From: Agelas oroides
Lineage: Eukaryota; Porifera; Demospongiae; Agelasida; Agelasidae
Assembly: GCA_949130485.1 (NCBI GenBank)
Contig: OX422192.1
Coordinates: 5,216,085 to 5,280,084, forward strand
DNA length: 64,000 nt
Reading direction: 5' to 3'
Shown here: piece after piece, positions 9,848 through 17,217 of the stretch
Layout of the letters: each line of letters opens with the position of its first letter
Position numbering within the stretch: the first letter of the stretch is position 1
Notes under the pieces: model-generated
What the model was told of the DNA's origin: nothing
What the model saw: the letters and a program-made list of their open reading frames with translations, nothing else
The model's database searches: none
Position numbers and translations under genes: made by a program

Positions 9848-9960
9848 AGGTAGATGTATTCCATCTCATGGTCATTCATAAAGAGTTGCTGGAGTTTCTG
9901 GTCCCAACCCTCATGTAGTCCCAAATCGTGCTTGGGGGAACACATGTAACACAACCACTG
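9848..9960 (-). CDS. DNMT3-like ADD-domain exon (partial gene)
   Basis: The minus-strand exon begins after an AG at 9961 and reads QWLCYMCSPKHDLGL, then WDQKLQQLFMNDHEMEY. This matches the end of the cysteine-rich ADD domain of animal de novo DNA methyltransferases (the W-x-C-Y-M-C zinc ligands) and the linker helix before the catalytic domain (W..+LQ.LF.ND..EY). The downstream donor is weak (CT/GTCTGC). I find neither the rest of the ADD domain upstream nor the catalytic motifs downstream (PC loop, ENV). DNMT3 proteins methylate unmodified CpG in the nucleus, with ADD reading histone H3. Here only one exon is visible, so it is either part of a gene with missing or distant exons or a stranded fragment. 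Confidence 0.55.
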
Positions 9961-10424
9961 CTTGAGAATGAAGGAGGGAGAAGGGGTGAAGGAAGGAGGA
10001 GGATACAAGGGCAGAACTAGTTACACAACCATGTGGTTGGCACTGTGCAGAGGTCTAGAGGAAGGAGGGAGGGAGGGAGGAGGAGGGAGGGAGGAGGAGG
10101 AAAGGAGGAGTAGAAAACAGGAATGAAATTAACTTTACTCTGGATCTGACCTGACTCCCACATTTTTGTTTGCATTCACAATAACATACAGATTGGCAAA
10201 AATGGGGAATGCCTGGGAACACTTATCATGTGAGAGGGTGGTGCCCAACTACAAACATGTATGTACTAAACTGAGCAAGTTCCTTACTGTGGTCAAGCCA
10301 AGCACTGTCGGCCACAAATAAATGAAGCACTAAATGATGAAGTTTAGTACACTGTATGTCAGTTGAATCTACACCACACTGGTTCTGCATCCACCTGATG
10401 TTCACATACTAACCATCCTCATAC

Positions 10425-11700
10425 CCCAGTTTCGCCATCTGCTCAGGAGTGGACACACGAATACCATTGTCAGAACCCACCATCTTCCCCTTGCCTGCAG
10501 AGATTGTTTCCATGGTGACAGCTGAACAGTAACCATGAGGGTGGAATACTACCACAGTCAACTGATGATGACCAAAACAATCTTCACAATCTCACACCCT
10601 CACACTCGCACTCCCTCACACTCTCACACCTGGTACAAAGACATGGAGAAGGTCCTCCAAAAGTCCGTTCTTATTTGTTTCAAACGCCAGTGTGTGTGAC
10701 CGCTGAGCATAGTCATTTTGCTCCTTGCGACTAATGTCAAATGCAGCAGCCAGTCTGTCTCCACTATGTCCCATGGTCTCATTCGTAGAGAATTCTGTGA
10801 TTGCAGGGAGCTGGGGAGTGTGTGTGGGTGAGCGCAAGGTAACTCCTCTATACTACATTGACAGACGCATACCTCAATCCCTATGTGTTTCAGACCACCC
10901 AAAATGATGCCAAGACGAGCCCCCAGGGCCTAAGGGAAGAGAGATCGCAAATGACACATTGACAATATACTAAGATACCCTGAGTGAAGGTATCCTGGAG
11001 TATCCCGGGGGTATTCTGGGGGGTACCGGGAATACTGGAGGTATCCTGGGGATATGCTGGGGGTATCCTGGGGGTATGCTGGGGGTATGCTGGGGGTATC
11101 CTGGAGTATGCTGGGGGGTATTCTGGGGGGGGGGTATCCTGGAGTATGCTGGGGGTATGCTGGGGGTATCCTGGAGTATGCTGGGGGGGGGGGGGGGGGT
11201 ATACTGGTAGTATCCTGGGGGTATGCTGGGGGTATGCTGGGGGTATCCTGGGGGTATGCTGGGGGTATACTGGGGGTATACTGGGGGTATGCTGGGGGTA
11301 TGCTGGGGGTATGCTGGGGGGTATACTGGGGGTATACTGGGGGTATGCTGGGGGTATGCTGGGGGTATGCTGGGGAGTATCCTGGAGTATCCTGGGGGGT
11401 ATGCTGGGAGGGTATACTGGGGTATATTTGCTGGGAGGGTATACTGGGAGTATCCTGGGGATATGCTGGGGGGTATCCTGGGGGTATCCTGGGGGGTATA
11501 CTGCTGGGGGTATACTGGGGTATGCTGGGGGGATGCTGGGGGTATGCTGGGAGTATGCTGGGGTGTACTGACCTTGTTCAAAGAGAGGAGAGCTTTTCTG
11601 AGTCCATGTGACAGTCGTATGGGAACATCTGACATAAAGTCCACCCCTACCACTATACCCACGACACTCTGTCCCGAGACAATCTGACAAACACCTGTAG
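10425..11700 (-). CDS. HADHB: Trifunctional enzyme subunit beta (3-ketoacyl-CoA thiolase), partial, 4 exons
   Basis: Four exons join in perfect phase: 11573-11700 ([10 protein letters not shown] ... [21 protein letters not shown]), 10873-10929 (19 codons), 10630-10810 (60 codons, with [19 protein letters not shown]) and 10425-10494 ([15 protein letters not shown]). Each is bounded by standard AG and GT sites (AAG/GTCAGT, GAG/GTATGC, CAG/GTGTGA, GG/GTATGA). The order and spacing match the middle of the mitochondrial beta subunit, which catalyses the last, thiolytic step of long-chain fatty-acid beta-oxidation with the alpha subunit. The N-terminal part with the nucleophilic cysteine and the C-terminal GHP/CAGGG-type motifs are not found in the window. 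The first intron holds a G-rich minisatellite, and a tRNA-like element lies just upstream. The frames are intact, so this is either an active gene with exons outside view or a recent fragment. Confidence 0.88.
10984..11568. repeat. 11-bp G-rich minisatellite in a HADHB intron
   Basis: The unit GGGGGTATGCT (variants GTATACT, GTATCCT) repeats at 11-bp spacing, with longer 12-15 bp units and one run of 13 G (about 11187-11200). The plus strand (antisense to HADHB) has dozens of G runs of 4-6. Open frames across it in all directions encode Gly/Tyr/Trp or Pro/Tyr/Gln repeats and are artefacts. Confidence 0.95.
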
Positions 11701-11800
11701 CTATTTGTGTGTGAGGGGGTGAGGATGTGAGGGAAAATGCGTGAGGGGGCTTGAGGAGGTGGAATAGAGTTGTCTTTGGTACCTGATCCCTGGCACTCCC

Positions 11801-11846
11801 CACCATCCTGTTTCCCCCCCAAGTCAAAATCCTGTATGAAATCCTA
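11801..11846 (-). mobile_element. End fragment of the CAGGG MITE family
   Basis: Read on the minus strand, this segment (AGGATTTCATACAGGATTTT, then a G run and AAACAGGATGG) aligns closely with the first 45-50 bp of the element at 5727. Only one end is present. It shows that the 5727-5974 element belongs to a repeated family. Confidence 0.7.
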
Positions 11847-11852
11847 GGGACA

Positions 11853-12345
11853 CTCTTTCTCTCCATCCATAAGGTGGAGAAAGTGACTCAGGGAGGGACT
11901 CGAACCCACAACCTGGCAAATGGCCTGCCATGCTCTAACCAACTGAGCTACCGAGTCACCCGGCAACTCAGTGGCTGAGTTCAGGTACTTAAAGGCTGAG
12001 CTGCCAGGGATCCAGCCAAAGCAGATACCAAGCTGGCATGTCCGATGGGGACACTCTTTCTCTTCATCCATAAGGTGGAGGAAAGCATTGGGGGGGGGGG
12101 GAGTACACTCTTTCTCTTCATCCATAAGGTGGAGAAAAGCAACAGTACACTCTCTCTCCATTTGTAAAGTGGAGGGGGTAGACTCTTTCTCAAAGAAAAT
12201 TAGAACTGGCTTCTTCTCTTTATATATAGTGACATGCAATAGTGTAAATACTGCTTCTTGTGATGATAGTGCAGCACAGAAAACTGTTAGAAATTCTGTA
12301 GTGCGCTTCTTCTCCACTTTACAGATAAGGAGAAAGAGTGTACTC
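11853..12345. repeat. Dispersed hairpin repeat, both orientations
   Basis: A 30-bp word of the form CACTCTTTCTCTTCATCCAT followed by AAGGTGGAGAAAG occurs on the plus strand near 11853, 12050 and 12102, with a diverged copy at about 12147. An inverted copy lies at about 12309-12345. Each word is itself an imperfect hairpin (CTTTCTC...GAGAAAG). The set surrounds the tRNA-like element. An open frame running through it on either strand has no domain. Confidence 0.75.
11883..11959 (-). ncRNA. tRNA-derived element (tRNA pseudogene or SINE head)
   Basis: The minus strand folds as a degenerate tRNA. The 7-bp acceptor stem (GTGACTC/GAGTCAC) and the D arm with a good A box (TAGCTCAGTTGGTTAGAGC) are intact, as is the 5-bp anticodon stem TGGCA/TGCCA. 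The loop is GGCCATT, and the T arm has a good B box (GGTTCGAGTCC). It departs from a working tRNA in three ways: position 33 is G instead of U, one T-stem pair is mismatched, and three extra bases separate the T arm from the acceptor stem. The formal anticodon would be CCA. Intact pol III boxes in a repeat-rich setting suggest a SINE head. Confidence 0.65.
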
Positions 12346-12409
12346 CTCACTGTGTTTCTCCACCTTACCACGGAGGGTTCAAATAGATCTACACTGTTTG
12401 GTAACTCAT

Positions 12410-12745
12410 CCCTTATATTAAGGGGAAAAACTGTGTACCCCATACAGTTTTTTCCCTTAATAATAAAGGAAAAAACTGTGCCTGGGTTATTTGAAACACA
12501 GCTGCTGCATTCCTTATATAAAGGGAAAAAACTGTGTACTCCCACACAGAATTTCCCCTTATTATTAAGGGGAAAAACTGTGTACCCCCACACAAAATGT
12601 TCCCTTATTATTAAGGGAAAAAAACTGTTTACCCCCACACAGAATTTCCCCTTATTATTAAGGGGAAAAACTGTGAAAACTGTGTACCCCCACACAGAAT
12701 TTCCCCTAATTCATAAGGGAACAAACTGTGTACCCCCACACAAAA
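12410..12745. repeat. About 46-bp tandem repeat with two palindromes per unit
   Basis: Units start near 12410, 12454, 12511, 12555, 12602, 12648 and 12703. The best unit contains CCCCTTATTATTAAGGGG, then AAAAACTGTGTACCCCCACACAGAATTT; the first part and CTGTGTACCCCCACACAG can each form a hairpin. Units 1-3 are more diverged. The insertion GAAAACTGT at about 12676 is a slippage duplication. Open frames on both strands are by-products. Confidence 0.9.
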
Positions 12746-13062
12746 ACGTGTCCAGGCACTCTCAGTATCTATGGGGTTTCTCAGTAACCATAAATACACT
12801 GCAGTTATCATGCGTAATTAACTAAGTATCACATCCGGATCGGTCAACTGTCCTGGGAACAGTATCACTTCACACATCTCATTTCTGGTGTCAAAAATTG
12901 AACTTTGTCAGAAGGAAATCATTCAAGTTTTGTGAAGTGTTTGAAGATTTTCAATAAGAAAGTGAGAGGTGCATCTGACTAAGGTAGGCAGATTAACAGA
13001 GATCAGGCAGAAGTTGACTCAGGCGATGATTTCATCAGTGGATTCAGCCTGAAACCAAAGCC
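12746..13062. other. Upstream / 5' UTR region of the B-box RecQ-type gene
   Basis: No repeat is evident between the 46-bp array and the start codon at 13,063. I cannot point to a convincing TATA box. The stretch probably contains the promoter and 5' untranslated exon; this is inference from position. Confidence 0.35.
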
Positions 13063-13574
13063 ATGGACAGTTCAGGTAAGTGTTAAATTTGTTATATTAT
13101 ATGCCTGACCAATGCCTTACTAAACTTCTAGTAAATATAACTCACTTCTTTTGTATGCAGAACTGTGTGACTACTGCCTGTTACCTGCTCAAGTACACTG
13201 CACTGATGTGGGCATGGCTACTGTCTCAAGTGTAGTAGCCAGAGACACCATCACCGTGCAAGAAAATCTCACAATATTATATCGTTGATCAGTGAGTCAA
13301 GTTTTGAGCAGGAAGAAGAACATGTGACAGCTTCACAGCAAGGTATGTTAATTAGTTGCAGTCCTTTCTTTCCACCTAGTTTACATACATATATATAGTG
13401 TGTTCCCAAACGTGGTTGCAAGGTAAAAACATTTTTACTTTCACATTCCTGTTTACAAAAGAGAGAAATACACAGCTGCTTGGGTTGCTAGTGAAAAACT
13501 TTGGCTTGACCACATTCAAGAACTGGCAACTAGAAGCCATCAAGACAGTACGCCTCCTTAAGTGCCAGGAATGA
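13063..13574 (+). pseudogene. B-box-like zinc finger + RecQ-type helicase N-terminus, truncated by satellite
   Basis: Exon 1 starts at an ATG in good context (AAGCCATGGAC, 13063) and ends at a GTAAGT donor after 13075. Exon 2 (13161-13342) joins in phase and reads ELCDYCLLPAQVHCTD. A one-base deletion near 13207 then shifts frame; the next frame continues CGHGYCLKCSSQRHHHRARK. The cysteine/histidine spacing (C-x2-C-x7-C-x2-C-x4-C-x2-C then His) is B-box-like. Exon 3 starts at 13462 in matching phase and reads LLVKNFGLTTFKNWQLEAI, like motif 0 of RecQ-family helicases. Just where the ATP-binding motif should follow, the sequence becomes the 72-bp satellite (from about 13549), and the frame stops at 13572-13574. 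With a frameshift and a missing helicase core, this copy is probably dead. RecQ assignment is by motif recall. Confidence 0.6.
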
Positions 13575-15702
13575 TCGAGAAAGCCGTTTTCACCACTGTG
13601 GAGGTCTTGTGCAGCTCGTGTAGGGCTGCTTAAGTGCCAGGAAGGATCGAGAAAGCCGTTTTCAACATTGTGGGGGTCTTGTTACGCCCGTTCCGGCCTG
13701 TTCACTTCTGTGGAGGTGTTGTGAAGCTCGTGAAGGCCTGTTTAAGAGCCAGGAAAGATCGGGAAAGCCGTTTTCACCTCTGTGGAAGTCTTGTGAAGCT
13801 CGTGAAGGCCAGTTTAAGTGCTAGGACTGATCGAGAAAGCAGGTTTCACCACTGAGGAGGTCCTCTGAAGCTCATGCAGGCCTGTTTAGGTGTCAAGAAA
13901 GTTCGAGAAAGCACTTTTCACCACTGTGGGGGTCTTGTTAGGCCCGTACCGGCCTGTTTGATTCGCAGGAAATATCGAGAAAGCTGCACAAGCTTCACAG
14001 GACCTCCACAGTGGACTGTTTAAGTGACGGGAAAGATCTACAAATCAGTTTTATCCACTGTGGGAGGACAGTGATGCTCGTGCAGGCCTGTTTAAGTTGT
14101 AGGAAAGATCGCACAAAGCAGTTTTCTTCACTGTGGAGGTCCTGTGAAGCTCGTGAAGGCCAGTTTAAGTGCCAGGAATGATCCAGAAAGCCGTTTTCAC
14201 CACTGTGGAGGTCTTGTGAAGCTCGTGTAGGCCTGCTTAAGTGCCAGGAAAGATCGATAAAGCCGTTTTCACCACTGTGGGGGTCTTGTTAGGCCCGTGC
14301 CGGCCTGGTTAACTGGCAGGAAAGATCGAGAAAGCTGCACCAGCTTCACAGGACCTCCACAGTGGACTGTTTAAGTGACGGGAATGATCTACAAATCAGT
14401 TTTCTCCACTGTGGGGGGACTGTGATGCTCGTGCAGGCCTGTTTAAGCGGTAGGAATGATCGAGAAAGCCGTTTTCACCACTGTGGAGGTCTTGTTAGGC
14501 CCGTGCCGGCCTGGTTAACTGGCAGGAAAGATCGAGAAAGCTGCACCAGCTTCACAGGACCTCCACAGTGGACTGTTTAAGTGACGGGAAAGATCTACAA
14601 ATCTGTTTTCTCCACTGTGGAGGTCCTGTGAAGCTCATGCAGGTCTTTTTATGTGCCAGGAATGATCGAGAAAGCCGTTTTCACCACTGTGGAGGTCTTG
14701 TGAAGCTCGTGCAGGACTGTTTAAGTGCCAGGAAAGATCTACAAATCAGTTTCTCCACTGTGGAGGGACTGTGAAGCTCGTGCAGGCCTGTTTAAGTGGT
14801 AGGAGAGATCGCACATAGCAGTTTTCTCCACTGTGGAGATCATGTGATGCTCATGCAGGCCTTTTTATGTGCCAGGTATGATCAGGCCTGTTTAACTGTC
14901 TGGAATGATCGAGAAAGCAGGTTTCACCACTGAGGAGGTTCTCTGAAGCTCGTGCAGGCCTGTTTAGGTGTCAAGAAAGTTCGAGAAAAAACACTTTTCA
15001 CCACAGTGGAGGTCTTGTGAAGCTCGTGCAGGGCTGTTTAAGTGCCAGGAAAGATCGAGAAAGACGTTTTCACCTCTGTGGAGGTCTTGTGAAGCTCGTG
15101 AAGGCCTGTTTAAGTGCCAGGAATGATCGAGAAAGCCGTTTTCACCACTGTGGAGGTCTTGTGAAGCTCGTGTAGGCCTGCTTAAGTGCCAGCAAAGATC
15201 GAGAAAGCCGTTTTCACCACTGTGGGGGTCTTGTTAGGCCCGTGCAGGTCAGTTTAAGTGGCAGGAAAGATCGAGAAAGCCGTTTTCACCTCTGTGGAGG
15301 TCTTTTGAAGCTCGTGAAGGCCTGTTTAAGTGCCAGGAATGATCCAGAAAGCCGTTTTCACCACTGTGGAGGTCTTGTGAGGCTCGTGTAGGCCTGCTTA
15401 AGTGCCACGAAAGGTCGAGAAAGCCGTTTTCACCACTGTGGGGGTCTTGTTAGGCCCGTGCCGGCCTGTTTAATCTGCAGGAAATATCGAGAAAACACTT
15501 TTTACCAGTGTGGAGTTACTGTGAAGCTCGTGCAGGCCTGTTTAAGTGGCAAGAAAATATCGAGAAAGCACTTTTCACCACTGAGGAGGTCCTGTGAAGC
15601 TGGTGCAGGGCTGTTTAAGTACCAGGAATGATCGAGAAAGCCGTTTGCACCACTGTGGACGTCTTGTAAAGCTCGTGTAGGCCTGCTTAAGTGCCAGGAC
15701 AG
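13549..15702 (+). repeat. 72-bp satellite, block 1
   Basis: The consensus unit, read from AAGTGCCAGGAAAGATCGAG through AAAGCCGTTTTCACCACTGT, GGAGGTCTTGTGAAGCTCGT and GTAGGCCTGCTT, is 72 bp. Units here diverge from one another by roughly 5-25 percent by eye. The left edge lies inside a RecQ-type exon; the right edge is the 5' LTR of a retrotransposon. Because 72 is a multiple of three, open frames of 24-residue periodicity run through several units until a TAG (GTGTAGGCC) appears. I regard these as non-coding. Confidence 0.95.
13980..14014 (-). repeat. Micro-inverted satellite variant (first of at least 15)
   Basis: In ordinary units the stretch CACTGTGGAGGTCC-TGTGAAGCTGGTGCAG follows GAGAAAGC-ACTTTTCAC. 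In this variant GAGAAAG is followed directly by the reverse complement (CTGCACCAGCTTCACAGGAC, then CTCCACAGTG) and then GACTGTTTAAGTGACGGG. About ten bases beside the inversion are lost. Further copies lie near 14,335, 14,541, 24,675, 28,733, 31,678, 32,019, 34,160, 39,154, 50,537, 54,307, 55,378, 57,579, 58,709 and 59,908, nearly always followed by the same next units (GATCTACAAATCAGTTTTC, then GATCGCACAAAGCAG). Confidence 0.92.
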
Positions 15703-16025
15703 TGTGACAGTCAGTGTTAATAATAGTGCTAATGTGATGACACTTAGAACATTTGTCGTAAATAGGTGTAATTCTTTAGCATTTCATGTGTTAGGACTAT
15801 ATTTGGCTATCTGTTCAGTTGTGTTGTTTTGTAGAAATGTTAGTAGGTGTCAAGTCTAGTTTAGTATAAAAAGACTCTGTATTACCAGTGTGTAGCTCTC
15901 CCAGTGTGTATTTTCCAGTGTGTATGGCTAGTGTGTATTCTGTGTGCTCTCTCATCATATGATATGAGCCAGTCAATTGAGATAAAGATTGCGTTTACAT
16001 AAACAAGTAACCAGCGAGTGTTACA
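15703..16025 (+). repeat. 5' LTR (323 bp)
   Basis: It begins TGTGACAG and ends GTGTTACA, matching the ends of the 3' LTR. A TATAAAAAG box lies at about 15865. A 16-bp module (AGCTCTCCCAGTGTGT type) around 15890-15920 occurs one time fewer than in the 3' LTR. Apart from that and a couple of substitutions (near 15955), the two LTRs look identical. Confidence 0.95.
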
Positions 16026-16027
16026 TT

Positions 16028-16045
16028 TGGGGGCTTGTCCGGGAT
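16028..16045 (+). promoter_or_regulatory. Primer-binding site, tRNA-Pro type
   Basis: TGGGGGCTTGTCCGGGAT lies two bases after the 5' LTR. It is complementary to the 3' end of tRNA-Pro at 17 of 18 positions (the ninth base is T where C is usual, which would leave a G-U pair). Confidence 0.85.
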
Positions 16046-16101
16046 CAATACTGCGACCTCTTGCACTGGAGCAGAAACCGACGAGGAAACTAACCGCCGC
16101 C

Positions 16102-17217
16102 ATGTCTCTAGAAGCCCTTCGGACCCAGATGGATACCCTGAAGAGGGAAATGGGCCAGTTGGAAATAGAGAATAGGCGTCTGCGTGAGGGTAACCCCGAT
16201 CAGGAAAAGCTCTTAGAGTTAGAGGCAGAGTTGGAACAGAGTAAGGAGGAAATTGCACATTTGACGGAGCGATTGGGAGAGCTCCCACGCCTAGAGCAGC
16301 AGCTGAGCGAGGCCCTGGCGCAAGGGGAGCAGCTCAGACAAGAATTACAAGCAACATATCGTGAGGCAGACGAGCGAGAGGGCGAAAAGCAACTACGAGA
16401 AAACCTCGCACAGGCAGAAAGTAATGCGGAAGAGTCCAGGAGACGATTGGAAGAGATCGAGGCCCAAGCAACACGTTTGGCTGCGGAGCTGGAGCACCGA
16501 GAAGAGGAGCTGCTCCGCGCGCACAAAGACACAGAATTACAGATCTATCGAGCTGTCGATACGGAGAGACAAAAATGGGAGAAACGTGAAGAGCGACTGA
16601 TTGAGCAGATATCGCTTTTACAGACGCAATTACGATCGTCAGAGACCGAAAAATATCGCGACGAGGAATTTGCAGAGAGGCGGAGTCAGTCAAGTGACGA
16701 TCGCCACGGAGGGGAGACTTCTTCCCCAGGAACGGAGAGTCCTGGGCAACAGACACGGAGAACGAGAGTTACGTTTGAAGACGTGCCGAGCGAACACTAC
16801 GACGCAGAAAGAGAAGCTGCGAAAAGTAACCAAGAAGTGAGAGCAAGCGATTTATCTCAGGCGTTGCTGGCACAGCAATTGCCGCCGCTTCCAAAGTATA
16901 CGGGGGAAGAACAAAGCCAAGGGGAGACGTTCCAGGATTGGCTAGAGCAATTCGAGTTGGTAGCCAGCCTAGGAGAGTGGGACGAAAAGACCAAGCTTGT
17001 TAACCTGGTTACCCGCCTTCGAGGACAGGCCTATGCATTCTATCGGTCGTGTACCTTGCAGCAGCGAGCTTGCTATGCTACACTCGTCGCCGAATTGACA
17101 AAGAGATTCACACCGGTGCAAATCCAGGCTGTGCAGAGTAGTTTGTTTCACGACCGAAAACAGAAACCTCGAGAAACTGTTGATGCATATGCGCAAGATT
17201 TGCGACAACGATTTTAG
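16102..17217 (+). CDS. gag: Retrotransposon gag, N-terminal part ending at a nonsense codon
   Basis: The first good ATG (CCGCCATGTC) at 16102 opens a frame of 371 codons; the frame is also open upstream to 16018. The first 200 residues are a strongly charged coiled coil (Glu/Gln/Leu/Arg heptads), then a Ser/Thr/Gly-rich linker, then a retrotransposon-gag type capsid segment (from about LPPLPKYTGEE, including FQDWLEQFELVA). The frame stops at TAG 17215-17217, in the middle of the capsid region. The next open stretch lies in the same frame directly after the stop and contains the zinc knuckle, so the stop interrupts one protein. The long coiled-coil N-terminus is unusual for this group. The gag protein would form the particle that packages element RNA. 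Confidence 0.85.
   Translation: MSLEALRTQMDTLKREMGQLEIENRRLREGNPDQEKLLELEAELEQSKEEIAHLTERLGELPRLEQQLSEALAQGEQLRQELQATYREADEREGEKQLRENLAQAESNAEESRRRLEEIEAQATRLAAELEHREEELLRAHKDTELQIYRAVDTERQKWEKREERLIEQISLLQTQLRSSETEKYRDEEFAERRSQSSDDRHGGETSSPGTESPGQQTRRTRVTFEDVPSEHYDAEREAAKSNQEVRASDLSQALLAQQLPPLPKYTGEEQSQGETFQDWLEQFELVASLGEWDEKTKLVNLVTRLRGQAYAFYRSCTLQQRACYATLVAELTKRFTPVQIQAVQSSLFHDRKQKPRETVDAYAQDLRQRF

Noticed and set aside
10984-11866. Open frames of 150-310 codons with Tyr-Thr-Pro-Ser or Gly-Tyr-Trp repeats
   Set aside because: They run through the 11-bp minisatellite. The only real coding part is the HADHB exon at 11,573-11,700, which is bounded by splice sites.
11883-11959. Functional tRNA-Trp (CCA anticodon)
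   Set aside because: G at position 33, a mismatched T stem and three extra bases before the acceptor strand are incompatible with a normal tRNA.
11844-12825. Two overlapping 280-codon frames on opposite strands
   Set aside because: They cross the tRNA-like element, hairpin repeats and 46-bp tandem repeat; no domain and no codon structure.
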